A model generated the notes under the pieces. That model was not told where the DNA came from, ran no database searches, and saw nothing but the letters and a program-made list of their open reading frames with translations. A DNA stretch of 64,000 nucleotides from JADMIH01 sp036399775 (GTDB taxonomy: Bacteria; Chloroflexota; Chloroflexia; QHBQ01; JADMIH01): contig DASWMJ010000053.1 of assembly GCA_036399775.1 (NCBI GenBank), positions 1-64,000 of the forward strand, written 5' to 3'. Shown here piece by piece: positions 1-9,009 of the stretch; within the stretch, counting starts at the first letter, position 1; each line of letters opens with the position of its first letter. The position numbers were made by a program, and so were the translations under genes.

Positions 1-204
1 ACTCTAGCTGGACTGCTTCCACTACTCACCAATTGCTTGAGGGTTGTTCGCTGTTGTGTGGTTAGTTTGATGTCTGGGGCTGTTCTCATGCCTCCAGTAT
101 ACTAGAATGTACTTTGTTGGTAGGGTACTCAGAATGACAAGCAGGCTGGGATGCACGTCCCCTGGCATGGTGACTTTGCGACAGCTATCACTACCGGGCT
201 TAGC

Positions 205-234
205 TTGACCCATGCTTAGCACGAATGCTAAAAT
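205..234 (+). promoter_or_regulatory. Sigma70-type promoter of the peptide-binding lipoprotein gene
   Basis: TTGACC (205-210) and TAAAAT (229-234) are separated by 18 nt and predict a start near 241. That gives a leader of about 37 nt to the TTG start at 278. I see no gene in bases 1-204. Confidence 0.55.
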
Positions 235-277
235 GGCGATAGGTATAGCCCTGGAAATAGTAGTTAGGAGAACTTGA

Positions 278-2014
278 TTGTCGTCGAGCCATAAAGTGGT
301 AGCAGGTCGTCGCGCTTACCGAGCGCGACAACGTAGAAAAGTGCCAGCCCTGGCGTTGGTTGGCGTCCTCTTGATGGTCCTGCTTTCGGGCTGCTGGCCC
401 TTCCCGCCCGATAACTCCCCCGGCTCTACGACGCCCCAGCCGCGCTCCACCGTCACTTCGTCGGACAATGTGGGCGAAGAAGACCTTACGCCTTTGCCTA
501 CCAGCAGCGACGCCCTCAACATCGCGGGGCAGACCGACGACCCGCCTTCCCTCGACCCGGCACTCGCCTCCGACTCTTACTCGCTCTTTGTTATCCGCCA
601 GCTATTCAGTGGACTTGTCACGTTCGACAACGACCTGAATATAGTGCCCGATATTGCCGCCACCATGCCTGCGGTGTCTGCTGACGGCAAGACCTACACA
701 TTCGTGTTGCGTAAAGGCGTGCGCTTCCCCGATGGGCAGGAAGTTACGTCCGCCGACTTCAAATATTCTTTCGAGCGCGCCAGCGATCCCAAATTGGCAG
801 GCTCGCAACCCGCTTCCGCGCTGCCTGCCGGTCTCTTCCTGAGCGATATAGTGGGCGTTAGCGACAAGCTGGCGGGCAAGGCAACCGAGATCGCGGGCGT
901 GCAGGCCCCCGACCCCTATACGCTCATCATCAATATTGACAGCCCAAAGTCGTACTTCCTCTCCAAGCTGACCGCAGGCCCCGCGTTCGTGGTGCAACGC
1001 TCGAATGTCGAGAAGGGGGCCGACTGGACAGACAAGCCGAGCGGCACAGGGCCTTTCCGCCTCGAAAAGTGGGTGCGCGGGCACCAGATGGTACTCGCGG
1101 CGAACTACAATTACCACCTGGGACGGCCCGGCGTCGAACTGGTCAACATATGGATGGGGGCGAACGCTCTCAACCAGCTTCAGCAGTACGAAGTGGGCGG
1201 CCTGGACGTGGCGGGCGTGTCGGTGGACGACATAGAGCGGGTGTCGGACCGCAACAACCCCATGTCCAAAGAGCTACAGACGGTGCCCGACCTGTCCATC
1301 ACTTACCTGGGTTTCAACATCCGCCAGAAGCCGTTCGACGACCCCAAGATACGCGAAGCCCTTTACCGGGCGATAGACCGCCAGAAGATAGCGCGGGTGA
1401 TGTTCCAGTCGCGGGTGACGCAGGCCGAGGGCTTCGTGCCGCCCGACATGACGGGCTACACCGGCCCGGAGGTTGAGGACGCCTTCAATGTCACCCAGGC
1501 GCGCAGGCTCATCACCGAGTCGACCTACAAGGAGGCGAAGAACCTGCCCAGGCTGCGCCTCTACACGAGCGGCGACTCCCTCGGCCCAATGTTGCGCGAG
1601 GTCTTCAGCCAGACGCTTGGCCTGGACGTAGAGGTCCACGAGGTAGAGTGGACCGATTACCTGGCGGGCCTGGACCGGGGCGATTACCCGATGTTCACGC
1701 TCTCCTGGGGCGCTGACTTCCCCGACCCTGAGGGTATATTGGGAAGCCTCTTCCGCTCCACTTCGCCCGCCAACCACACCGGGTACCGCAACGCCGACGT
1801 TGACACGGCCCTCAGTTCGGCCTCCACCGAGACGAACCAGGAAAAGCGCATGGCGACCTACGCCCAGGTGGAGGAGCGGGTGCTGCTCGATCACCCCGCC
1901 GTGCCCCTCTACCACTCCGTTGATTACACGCTGGTCAAGCCCTACGTGGAGAACCTCAAGGTCACGCCGCTGGGTATCTTGAGTCTCAAAGATGTCAGAC
2001 TCGTTGAGCGGTAG
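278..2014 (+). CDS. Peptide/nickel-type ABC transporter substrate-binding lipoprotein
   Basis: A 578-residue extracytoplasmic binding protein of the SBP_bac_5 (OppA/DppA) family, which delivers peptides or other solutes to an ABC permease. The TTG start is supported by AGGAG at 266-270, 7 nt upstream. The N-terminus has an Arg-rich n-region, a hydrophobic core and the lipobox LLSGC (Cys39), followed by a Pro/Ser/Thr linker to about residue 75. The mature domain opens with the typical 'DDPPSLDPALASD' segment and includes 'YTFVLRKGVRFPDG' and 'TGPFRLEKW', all characteristic of the family. No permease or ATPase gene is adjacent, so it is an orphan binding protein or partners a transporter encoded elsewhere. 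The family is clear; the substrate cannot be read from sequence. Confidence 0.9.
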   Translation: MSSSHKVVAGRRAYRARQRRKVPALALVGVLLMVLLSGCWPFPPDNSPGSTTPQPRSTVTSSDNVGEEDLTPLPTSSDALNIAGQTDDPPSLDPALASDSYSLFVIRQLFSGLVTFDNDLNIVPDIAATMPAVSADGKTYTFVLRKGVRFPDGQEVTSADFKYSFERASDPKLAGSQPASALPAGLFLSDIVGVSDKLAGKATEIAGVQAPDPYTLIINIDSPKSYFLSKLTAGPAFVVQRSNVEKGADWTDKPSGTGPFRLEKWVRGHQMVLAANYNYHLGRPGVELVNIWMGANALNQLQQYEVGGLDVAGVSVDDIERVSDRNNPMSKELQTVPDLSITYLGFNIRQKPFDDPKIREALYRAIDRQKIARVMFQSRVTQAEGFVPPDMTGYTGPEVEDAFNVTQARRLITESTYKEAKNLPRLRLYTSGDSLGPMLREVFSQTLGLDVEVHEVEWTDYLAGLDRGDYPMFTLSWGADFPDPEGILGSLFRSTSPANHTGYRNADVDTALSSASTETNQEKRMATYAQVEERVLLDHPAVPLYHSVDYTLVKPYVENLKVTPLGILSLKDVRLVER

Positions 2015-2037
2015 CCTGGCGGGAGGCGTCTGAGAGG

Positions 2038-2934
2038 ATGCCCGTTCACTTTCCCTGGAGCGTGCCCCTCAGCGACGAGCACCCTGTTATAGAGGGGTTG
2101 CATTCTGCGAATGCCCGCGACGTGCGCCTCCCCTGGTTCAGCCACTTCAGCGCGAACACGCTCGCTTCCCATCTGACCGCCCACCCCGATATGGCGCTCT
2201 GGGTGCCCAAGACTGGCGAATACGCCGTGGCCGAACCCTGGCGTCGTCGCTCCGAGATTGCCCAGCTTGTCGAAGTGACCGCGCGTAAAGGCAAGCCTGC
2301 TCTCCTCAGGGCGTTGCTGGACAGGCTGCGGGAGATGGATTACCGCATGGTTGTCATCTCCGACGAGTCGTGGCACGATGACGCCCGGCTTTATTCGTCT
2401 CTTGGCTTTGCGCATCTTGAGAAGGTGGTCTACTTCCAGAAGGACCTGCGGGGGCATTGGGAAGAGACGCTTCCGTCCGGCCTGCCCGATCTGCAATTTT
2501 CGCTGCTCAGTCTCAGGGAGCTTGACGTGCTGCTTGAAGTGGACCACGCCTCCTTCCCCTGGTTGTGGTGGAACAGCCGCGACGAGCTAGAGATGTACGT
2601 GCAGATGGGCGGCGTATACGTCTACGGCGCGTTCCTGGGCGGTGAGCCGATTGGATACGCTTCTTTTACCTTGTATAATGGGTGGGCTCACCTGGACCGC
2701 CTGGCGGTGGTCGAGCAGCATCACGGCAAGGGCTACGGGGCCTCGCAATTGGCCCACGTTCTGCAAGCGATGTACCTCCTGAAAGCATCTTCCGCCACCC
2801 TATCCACCCAGCAGAACAACCTGAAGTCCCAAAGGCTCTACCAACGCTTCGGCTTCAAGCTCGCGCCTGATATGATGAATTTGTATGGGTTGGAGCTGGG
2901 GCGCGAGGCGAAAAGCGCGAAGCGTGAAACGTAA
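2038..2934 (+). CDS. GNAT-family N-acetyltransferase with an extra N-terminal half
   Basis: A 298-residue protein. The C-terminal half (about residues 170-290) has a GNAT fold signature: 'LDRLAVVEQHHGKGYG' is the acetyl-CoA-binding motif A with the R/Q-x-x-G-x-G/A pattern, followed by 'NLKSQRLYQRFGF' (motif B). The N-terminal half (about 1-150) resembles a degenerate GNAT domain, including 'DDARLYSSLGFAHL'. This suggests a tandem GNAT with one active unit. The substrate is unknown. It starts 23 nt after the binding protein with GGGAGG upstream, and the HIT gene follows 22 nt downstream, so the run 278-4719 is probably cotranscribed. Confidence 0.8.
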   Translation: MPVHFPWSVPLSDEHPVIEGLHSANARDVRLPWFSHFSANTLASHLTAHPDMALWVPKTGEYAVAEPWRRRSEIAQLVEVTARKGKPALLRALLDRLREMDYRMVVISDESWHDDARLYSSLGFAHLEKVVYFQKDLRGHWEETLPSGLPDLQFSLLSLRELDVLLEVDHASFPWLWWNSRDELEMYVQMGGVYVYGAFLGGEPIGYASFTLYNGWAHLDRLAVVEQHHGKGYGASQLAHVLQAMYLLKASSATLSTQQNNLKSQRLYQRFGFKLAPDMMNLYGLELGREAKSAKRET

Positions 2935-2956
2935 GCGCGTTGCGGGAGGAGCGTTG

Positions 2957-3487
2957 GTGAGCATGTTCCAGCGAGAGCCTGTTGATTTGGAGGGGTATGT
3001 TCGACACGCGCAGACCGGGCCTTGCTTCGTCTGTGAAATCGTTGAGCGGAAGCCCCGGTACTACGATCACCACATTATTTACGAGGATGATACGGCTATC
3101 GCTTTCCTGAATAATTATCCAACTCTGTATGGGTACACCCTGGTCGCGCCTAAAGCGCACAGGGAACAGGCGACGAGCGACTTCACTATAGAAGAATACC
3201 TGGGCTTACAAGGGCTGATATATAATGTCGCGGAGGCGGTGCGGCAAGAGGTGCCTACCGAGCGGCTGTACATCCTAACCTTAGGCAGCCAGCAGGGGAA
3301 CCGGCACGTCCACTGGCATATCGCGCCCCTGCCGCCCGGCGTGCCCTATGAGGAGCAGCAGCTGGAGGCTCTAAAGATGGAAAAGGGCATCCTGAAGTTG
3401 TCCAGTGAAGAGATGTCTCGTCTTGCTATGCGTATCCGGCAGAGACTCAATTTTAGGTTCGGTAGACAAGAGGAGGGGAATGTATGA
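2957..3487 (+). CDS. HIT-family nucleotide hydrolase/transferase
   Basis: A 176-residue histidine-triad protein. The catalytic triad 'HVHWHI' fits H-x-H-x-H-x, with the middle His expected to be nucleotidylated during hydrolysis or transfer of nucleoside phosphates. 'CFVCEI' near residue 20 is a Zn-binding-type Cys pair seen in several HIT proteins, and 'YTLVAPKAHREQ' is also family-typical. I chose the GTG at 2957 because GGGAGGA (2944-2950) sits 6 nt upstream; an ATG at 2963 is the alternative. The reading frame stays open to 2885, but that extension overlaps the GNAT gene and has no ribosome-binding site. It ends in an ATGA overlap with the next gene, which indicates translational coupling. 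Confidence 0.85.
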   Translation: MSMFQREPVDLEGYVRHAQTGPCFVCEIVERKPRYYDHHIIYEDDTAIAFLNNYPTLYGYTLVAPKAHREQATSDFTIEEYLGLQGLIYNVAEAVRQEVPTERLYILTLGSQQGNRHVHWHIAPLPPGVPYEEQQLEALKMEKGILKLSSEEMSRLAMRIRQRLNFRFGRQEEGNV

Positions 3488-4719
3488 AGGTCTTGATGTT
3501 GTCGTGGGAATATACGCCGCACATCGTCGGGGGGCTGGGGAAGCACGTCGTTGAAATCGTGCCGGAGCTTATCGCGGATGGGGTGGAGGTACACCTGGTC
3601 GTGCCCAATTTCGGTGAGGGTGCGTACAACGAGCCTCTGCCCTTGCCCGACGGCACGCCGGCGCAGAACGGCAGCCAGATATACCGTATCAACCCCTCCC
3701 TTGCGCGCGGGGGCGATTTCTTCACCAATACGTGGCACGACAACATCGAGGTTGAAGGCTTCTGCGCCCACCTGGTACGCCACCTGGGAGGCGTTGACCT
3801 CATCCACAACCACGACTGGCTGAGCGGCTTCGCCGCGGTGGCCCTCAAGCATATTTTCAACCTGCCTCTCCTGACGACCATACACGCCACCGAGATGGGC
3901 CGCAACAGGGGCAACCTCTACGGCGAGCTTCAACGCGCCATCCACATGGCCGAGTGGTGGCTGACCTACGAGTCGTGGCGCATCATCACGTGCAGCCAGT
4001 ACATGAAGTGGGAAGCTGAGACCTATTTTGGCGTGCCGAGCGAGAAGATAGACGTTATCCCCAACGGGGTAGACACCCGCCGCTTCGACGCGCTCAGGGG
4101 GCAAGACCTCTCCGATTTCCGCGCAGGGTTCGCAAGCCCGGAACAGCCTATCGTTTACTACGTGGGGCGTATGGTGCCGGAGAAGGGGCTGTCGGTGATA
4201 ATAGAGGCCGCGCCCCTGGTGCTGCGCGAATGGCCGGGCGTGAAGTTTATCCTGGCGGGCGGCGGGGGGTACGCTAACGACCTTCGTGCAAAAGCTCACG
4301 CCCTCGGTGTGGGTGATAGTATACTTTTCCCTGGGCGCGTATCCGATGAAGTGCGAGACGGCCTGTTCATGGTAGCCGACGTGGCGGTCTTCCCCAGCCT
4401 CTACGAGCCTTTCGGCATAGTGGCCCTTGAGGCGATGGCAGCGGGCACGCCGGTGGTGGTCAGCGACGTGGGCGGGCTGTCGGAGGTAGTGGACCTGCAC
4501 GAGACCGGCATCAAGGTCTACCCGGACGACCCGGCCTCGCTAGCCTGGGGCATCCTGCACACGTTGAAGCACCCTGAGTGGTCGCAGGCCAGGGCACGCA
4601 ACGCCGAGCGCGTGGTACGCAGCCAGTACAGCTGGAGCCTGATCGCTGACTTGACCGTAGAGACTTATGGGAAGGTAGCAGAAGCCGCGAAGGCAGGCGA
4701 TTGGGCATACAAAGAATAG
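3484..4719 (+). CDS. Glycosyltransferase, GT4/GT5-like (glycogen-synthase-like N-terminus)
   Basis: A 411-residue GT-B enzyme. The N-terminus 'SWEYTPHIVGGLGKHV' matches the K-x-GGLG loop of starch/glycogen synthases, and the C-terminal half has the retaining GT4 E-x7-E element in 'EPFGIVALE', followed by 'GGLSEVV'. 'VIPNGVDTRRF' and 'YVGRMVPEKG' are standard linker and sugar-nucleotide-domain motifs. It probably transfers a hexose from a nucleotide sugar in the cytoplasm. Acceptor and donor are not readable; glycogen or an envelope glycan are the main options. The ATG overlaps the HIT stop (ATGA), and AGGAGGGG lies at 3471-3478. Confidence 0.85.
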   Translation: MKVLMLSWEYTPHIVGGLGKHVVEIVPELIADGVEVHLVVPNFGEGAYNEPLPLPDGTPAQNGSQIYRINPSLARGGDFFTNTWHDNIEVEGFCAHLVRHLGGVDLIHNHDWLSGFAAVALKHIFNLPLLTTIHATEMGRNRGNLYGELQRAIHMAEWWLTYESWRIITCSQYMKWEAETYFGVPSEKIDVIPNGVDTRRFDALRGQDLSDFRAGFASPEQPIVYYVGRMVPEKGLSVIIEAAPLVLREWPGVKFILAGGGGYANDLRAKAHALGVGDSILFPGRVSDEVRDGLFMVADVAVFPSLYEPFGIVALEAMAAGTPVVVSDVGGLSEVVDLHETGIKVYPDDPASLAWGILHTLKHPEWSQARARNAERVVRSQYSWSLIADLTVETYGKVAEAAKAGDWAYKE

Positions 4720-4805
4720 GGCCTGGGGACTCCGGTCAGACGGAAAGCGCCAGGCATGTCGGGGTGGACGGCCTGGAGCCGGTACGCACAAAAGGAGCAA
4801 AGAAA

Positions 4806-5426
4806 ATGCTGCTGTCTGACAAGAGAATCATGGAAGAGATCGAGCATGGCAATATCGTGATAGAGCCGTTCGAGGCTCGCCAACTGGGCACCAACTCGTA
4901 TGACGTTCGCCTGGGCGCATATTACTACACGCCCAATCACAATATGGTGACGGTCAACTTTACCGACCAGGAGGACGCGAACAACTTCTGGCTGGGGCCG
5001 TTCTACGCGGAGGATGGGGTGATAATCATACGCCCCGGCGACACCATCCTGGCGCACACTGAAGAGGTAGTCGGCGGGACCAACGGCTTCACTACGTCCA
5101 TGCGCGCCCGTTCCAGCATAGGGCGCTCCTGCCTGTCGGTCTGCAAGTGCGCGGGGGTGGGCGACGTGGGCTACATCTCCCGGTGGACGATGGAGATTAC
5201 CAACCACAGCCACGCGATGGCTACCCTGCCTGTGGGCCTGCGGGTCGCCCAGATACTCTTCTATGAGGTGGGGGAGACGCTACGCCAGTACCAGGGCAAG
5301 TACGGCTCGTGGCGCGACTGGTCGCCAAAGGATATGGTCCCCAAGCTCTACCGCGACTACGACCTCACGCAAGTAGGCGAGCACCGCCTCCCGCGCCGCA
5401 ACGGGCACGAGACGCTTGTGCGGTGA
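4806..5426 (+). CDS. dcd: dCTP deaminase / dUTPase-family protein
   Basis: A 206-residue cytoplasmic enzyme of the trimeric dUTPase superfamily, expected to deaminate dCTP to dUTP for thymidylate synthesis. Visible family motifs are 'GTNSYDVRLG' near the N-terminus, 'MRARSSIGR' (the phosphate-contacting Arg/Ser loop) and 'RWTMEITN', whose Glu corresponds to the catalytic Glu of Dcd. 'LRVAQILF' is the conserved late strand. The ATG at 4806 follows GGAG and fits the usual Dcd N-terminus; the frame is open further upstream, but that part overlaps the glycosyltransferase. A bifunctional deaminase-dUTPase cannot be excluded. A repeat element begins directly after the stop codon. Confidence 0.9.
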   Translation: MLLSDKRIMEEIEHGNIVIEPFEARQLGTNSYDVRLGAYYYTPNHNMVTVNFTDQEDANNFWLGPFYAEDGVIIIRPGDTILAHTEEVVGGTNGFTTSMRARSSIGRSCLSVCKCAGVGDVGYISRWTMEITNHSHAMATLPVGLRVAQILFYEVGETLRQYQGKYGSWRDWSPKDMVPKLYRDYDLTQVGEHRLPRRNGHETLVR

Positions 5427-5556
5427 GCGTATTGCGTAGTACGTATTGCGTATTGCAGATTGCGTGAAACGTAACCGTTAATGCTTTATACTAGAAGCGT
5501 TTGAGATAGCCGCGTACCAGCGTTTACGCAATACGAACTACGCAATACGTACTACG
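5427..5556. repeat. Intergenic inverted-repeat element, family A (GCGTATTGCGTAGTACG words)
   Basis: The left part, 5427-5456, starts at the base after the dcd stop. The right part is at 5526-5556. An 18-bp perfect complement pairs 5434-5451 with 5539-5556. Each arm reiterates the words TATTGCG and GTAGTACG. The AT-richer spacer shows no gene. Confidence 0.8.
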
Positions 5557-5569
5557 ACAAGAAAGACCT

Positions 5570-6004
5570 ATGCCATTACGATGTGAAAGTCCAATCGCCA
5601 TATGTATTCGTACCCCGGCGGCCCAGTGCATAATCTGTGGCCGTCACTTCTGTCGGCGGCATGGCGATGTGGAAGCCTCGGTGTGCCGGTTGTGCAGGGG
5701 AGCATACCAGCGCAAGCTCAAGGAAGAAGAGTCCCACGCCGCCGAGGTCGAGCGCCGCGAAGAGGCCGAGCGCCGCAACAACGAAGAAGCCCTCTGCGGC
5801 TGGCATGACTGCCCGAACGACCTCTATGCGCGCTGCGAGCGTTGCGGCCTGCAATACTGCCCGCGCCACATCGGACGCTACAGGTACGCCTACCGCTACC
5901 GCACCCGCAAAGGCATCTATAAGCGCCAAGCCGAAGTAACCCTTTGCGACGCCTGCAAGCACTATATCCACGACTACAAAGTGGAGAAGACCTGGCGAGA
6001 TTAG
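5570..6004 (+). CDS. Small Cys/His zinc-finger protein of unknown function
   Basis: A 144-residue soluble protein with two Cys/His clusters. The first, at about residues 19-43, reads C-x2-C, then 'CRRHGD' and 'CRLC'. The second, at about 81-128, has 'CGWHDCPN', 'CERCGLQYCPRH' and 'CDACKHYIH'. A charged helical linker rich in Glu and Arg (about 45-78) joins them. The pattern resembles paired B-box or AN1-like zinc fingers, suggesting a protein- or nucleic-acid-binding adaptor. No enzymatic motif is seen. The gene is flanked on both sides by family A inverted-repeat elements, which is unusual here. The ATG has only a weak AGAAAG upstream. The zinc-binding prediction is firm; the function is unknown. 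Confidence 0.65.
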   Translation: MPLRCESPIAICIRTPAAQCIICGRHFCRRHGDVEASVCRLCRGAYQRKLKEEESHAAEVERREEAERRNNEEALCGWHDCPNDLYARCERCGLQYCPRHIGRYRYAYRYRTRKGIYKRQAEVTLCDACKHYIHDYKVEKTWRD

Positions 6005-6141
6005 CGTATTGCGTAGTACGTAGTGCGTATTATTGAACCACAAAGACACAAAGAGCACAAAGTTCGCTAAGATTACGTGAATTAAACCGCAGAGATGCAG
6101 AGATTATAAGCGACTACGCAATACGAACTACGCAATACGTT
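6005..6141. repeat. Intergenic inverted-repeat element, family A with family C words inside
   Basis: The left arm, 6005-6031, follows the zinc-finger stop directly. The right arm is at 6112-6141. Between them are family C words (AACCACAAAGACACAAAG and AAACCGCAGAGATGC) that recur near 26150, 29379 and 43115. No coding content is seen. Confidence 0.75.
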
Positions 6142-6169
6142 CCCCGTTTCGCCCTAAAAGGAACTGCCA

Positions 6170-7729
6170 ATGACTGCCAGGACGCGCCCGGTTGTGCTTG
6201 TTATTCTTGATGGGTGGGGATTGAGCGCCAGCCGGGAGAACAACGCTATCGCTTTGGCCCATACGCCTAATATAGATAGGCTGTGGGAGGAGCACCCTCA
6301 TACGGCGTTGAATGCTTCCGAGCACGCGGTGGGGCTGCCACATGGGCAGATGGGCAATTCCGAGGTGGGCCACCAGAATATGGGGGCGGGCTTCGTCGTC
6401 TACCAGGAGCTAACGCGCCTCGACAAAGCCATCGAGGACGGCACTTTCTTCGAGAACCCGGAACTGGTCGGGGCGTGCGAGCACGTCCTGGCTCGCGGCT
6501 CGACGCTGCACCTGCTTGGGCTGCTGGGGCCGGGCGGCGTGCATAGCCATTGGGCGCACCTCTTTGCTCTCCTTGAGCTTGCCAAGCGCCGGGGCATCGA
6601 GCATGTTGTCTACCATGCTTTCACGGACGGGCGCGACACTGCCCCTCAGAGTGGTGCGGGCTTTATGCAGTCCGTGTTGGAGAAGATGCGCGAGATCGGC
6701 GCGGGTAAAGTGGGCAGCGTGTCGGGCCGTTATTATGCTATGGACCGCGACAACCGCTGGGAGCGAATACAGAAGGCATATAACGCGGTTGTACACGGCG
6801 AGGGTGCGCATTTCGCAGACCCTTTGAAAGTGTTTCAGGCTTCTTACACAGCCGGGGTGACGGACGAGTTTGTCGTGCCGTCCATTGTGGCGGCTGAGGG
6901 AGAGACGCCCCATACCATCAGGGACGGGGATGCCGTTATCTACTTCAACTTCCGCAGCGACAGGGGTCGCGAGCTAACCAGGGCTATAACCGACCCCACC
7001 TTCGCGCAGTTCGAGCGAGGCAGGCAGCTTGAGGATCTTTATTTCGTCACTATGACGCGCTACGAGGCGGGGCTGCCCGTGAAAGTGGCCTACAAGGCGA
7101 TGGAAGTGCGCGTGCCCCTGGCCAGGGTACTGAGCGACCTCGGTTTGCGCCAGTTCCACATAGCCGAGACCGAAAAGTATGCCCACGTCACTTTCTTCTT
7201 CAACGGGCGCACCGAGCAGCCTTTCCCCGGAGAAGATCGCGTGCTCGTGTCCTCGCCGAAGGTCGCTACTTACGACCTCATGCCAGAGATGAGCGCTTAT
7301 GGTGTTGCGGCAGAGTTGATAGCTCGCATCGGGTCGGGCGAGTATGATTTCATGGTTGCGAACTTCGCTAACTGTGACATGGTAGGCCACAGCGGCAGGT
7401 TGGACGCTACCATGAAGGCTGCGGAAGCGGTTGACGCTTGTTTAGGGGAGGTATACCAGGCCGTGCAAGATGCGGGTGGCGTGCTGCTCATCACCGCCGA
7501 TCACGGGAACGCGGAGCTAATGATGGACCCGGAGACCGGCGGCCCGCACACGTTCCACACCACCAACCCCGTGCCTTTTATCATGGTGGCGCCTGCTGGA
7601 AGCGAATTGCGCCGTGCTCAACTGCGGGAGGGTGGCCGCCTGTGCGACATCAGCCTGACGGTACTTGACATAATGAACATCGATGCCGTGCCCGATATGA
7701 CCTGTCAGACGCTGCTCTTACGCCCCTAG
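6170..7729 (+). CDS. gpmI: 2,3-bisphosphoglycerate-independent phosphoglycerate mutase
   Basis: A 519-residue cytoplasmic glycolytic enzyme that interconverts 3- and 2-phosphoglycerate using two Mn2+ ions. It belongs to the alkaline phosphatase superfamily, and the length matches the family (about 510). Key sites are visible: 'VILDGWG' (metal-binding Asp), 'GNSEVGH' (phosphorylated catalytic Ser), 'FTDGRDT', 'DRDNRW', 'NFRSDR', 'NCDMVGHSG' and 'ADHGNAE' (metal-binding Asp and His). The ATG follows AAAGGAAC. It converges on tsaD, and the two stop codons interlock in the palindrome CTAG (7726-7729) with no terminator between them. Confidence 0.97.
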   Translation: MTARTRPVVLVILDGWGLSASRENNAIALAHTPNIDRLWEEHPHTALNASEHAVGLPHGQMGNSEVGHQNMGAGFVVYQELTRLDKAIEDGTFFENPELVGACEHVLARGSTLHLLGLLGPGGVHSHWAHLFALLELAKRRGIEHVVYHAFTDGRDTAPQSGAGFMQSVLEKMREIGAGKVGSVSGRYYAMDRDNRWERIQKAYNAVVHGEGAHFADPLKVFQASYTAGVTDEFVVPSIVAAEGETPHTIRDGDAVIYFNFRSDRGRELTRAITDPTFAQFERGRQLEDLYFVTMTRYEAGLPVKVAYKAMEVRVPLARVLSDLGLRQFHIAETEKYAHVTFFFNGRTEQPFPGEDRVLVSSPKVATYDLMPEMSAYGVAAELIARIGSGEYDFMVANFANCDMVGHSGRLDATMKAAEAVDACLGEVYQAVQDAGGVLLITADHGNAELMMDPETGGPHTFHTTNPVPFIMVAPAGSELRRAQLREGGRLCDISLTVLDIMNIDAVPDMTCQTLLLRP

Positions 7730-9006
7730 ACAAAGCGCGCGTTCGGCTCGATGTCCAGGGTGAAGTCGCTTTGCACCGATTCGGCGTAGCGGTAATACGC
7801 GGCGGCGGCTATCATGGCCGCGTTGTCGGTGCATAATACGAGCGGTGGGTAGCGGAAGGGTATCTTGAGCCTCTCCCCTAGCCTGGCGCGCAGGGCAGCG
7901 TTCGCGGCGACCCCACCGGCCACCAGTACCTCTCTTACCCCGAACTCTTCGGCGGCTGCGGCGGTTTTCTCTACCAGCGCGTCCACTGCGGCTGCCTGGA
8001 AGGAGGCGGCCAGGTCGGCTACGGGAAATGGCCGGTCCATTATGCTGTCCGTGTGCTCCGGCGTGGGAGCAGTAGGATGTGTCGAAGCTGCTCTCACCGG
8101 CGGGGGCGGCAGTTGTGTTGTCTTAGCAGGCTCGGCGCGGAAGCTGCTGATATCAGGGCCGCCCTCGCCTTTCACTTCCACCCTGACCTGGGCGCGGTCC
8201 GTACCATCCGTGTTGCTCTCATTAGCCGTCGTCCCTGCGCCTTCGGGTGAGGGGATAGGTTGCGGGTCGCGCTGCCAGGGTGCAGGCTTGTTTGCGCTCA
8301 CGCCGTACTCCTGCACCTTCCTGAGCAGGGCGGTTTTCAGGCCACTGAATGAGAAGTCGTAGGTGCCCTTGAGCCAGGCTCTTGGGAAGGGGAAGCGCGC
8401 CGGGTTTCCATCCTCCGCCGCCTTCTGGATGGCAGGTCCGCCGGGGTAGCCCAGCCCCAGGATGCGCGCCGCCTTGTCGAACGCCTCGCCTGCGGCGTCG
8501 TCAATCGTTTTGCCGAGTAGCTTATAATGCCCGTGCCCGGTCATCAAAACAAGCTCGGTGTGCCCCCCCGACACTATGAGGCAGAGCGCGGGAAACTTCG
8601 GCTCCGGAGGGGGCGTGCCCGCAGCAGCATCCGCCTCCGATATGAGCCAGTTCGAGTATACGTGCCCCTCGATGTGGTTGACGGCAAGTAGCGGCTTCTG
8701 CCTGGCAAACGCCATCGCCTTCGCCGCGTTCACCCCCACCAGCAGAGCAGGCGACAGCCCCGGCCCCCTGGTTACGGCTATGGCATCTATATTCACCCAG
8801 TTAAAGCGCGCGCGTTGGAGCGCCTCTTCAAGCACAGGTATGATCGTCAAGACGTGCTGCCTGGAAGCAAGCTCCGGCACTACCCCTCCATATTTGCGGT
8901 GCAGGTCTATCTGCGAGGCTATAACATTGGAGAGAATATGCCTCCCATCGCGCACTACGGCGATGGATGTCTCGTCGCATGAAGTTTCGACGGCCAGGAT
9001 ATTCAT
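7726..9006 (-). CDS. tsaD: tRNA N6-adenosine threonylcarbamoyltransferase TsaD with a large insertion
   Basis: A Kae1/TsaD/Qri7 family enzyme that transfers the threonylcarbamoyl group to A37 of ANN-decoding tRNAs. Family motifs are present: 'VETSCDETS' at the N-terminus, 'NHIEGH' (metal-binding His pair, about 110-115), 'SGGHTEL', 'GEAFDK' and 'AGGVAANAALR'. At 426 residues it is about 85 longer than usual. The excess is a Pro/Thr/Glu-rich segment at about residues 236-322, between the 'SFSGLKTALLRK' and 'DLAASFQAA' elements, with no recognisable domain. It starts 3 nt after rimI and is the last gene of tsaE-tsaB-rimI-tsaD. Confidence 0.95.
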   Translation of the reverse strand: MNILAVETSCDETSIAVVRDGRHILSNVIASQIDLHRKYGGVVPELASRQHVLTIIPVLEEALQRARFNWVNIDAIAVTRGPGLSPALLVGVNAAKAMAFARQKPLLAVNHIEGHVYSNWLISEADAAAGTPPPEPKFPALCLIVSGGHTELVLMTGHGHYKLLGKTIDDAAGEAFDKAARILGLGYPGGPAIQKAAEDGNPARFPFPRAWLKGTYDFSFSGLKTALLRKVQEYGVSANKPAPWQRDPQPIPSPEGAGTTANESNTDGTDRAQVRVEVKGEGGPDISSFRAEPAKTTQLPPPPVRAASTHPTAPTPEHTDSIMDRPFPVADLAASFQAAAVDALVEKTAAAAEEFGVREVLVAGGVAANAALRARLGERLKIPFRYPPLVLCTDNAAMIAAAAYYRYAESVQSDFTLDIEPNARFV

Positions 9007-9009
9007 AAT

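Noticed and set aside
602..1117. Minus-strand frame of 171 codons inside the peptide-binding lipoprotein gene
   Set aside because: It is a shadow of a high-GC gene; the plus strand has clear homology features and a lipobox.
3346..4500. Minus-strand frame of 384 codons opposite the HIT and glycosyltransferase genes
   Set aside because: The composition (Arg/His/Val-rich) is typical of antisense high-GC frames, and the plus-strand genes are unmistakable.
5427..6141. CRISPR array, considered because repeat words recur at intervals
   Set aside because: The repeats are inverted and degenerate, with no regular spacer length and no cas genes in the window.
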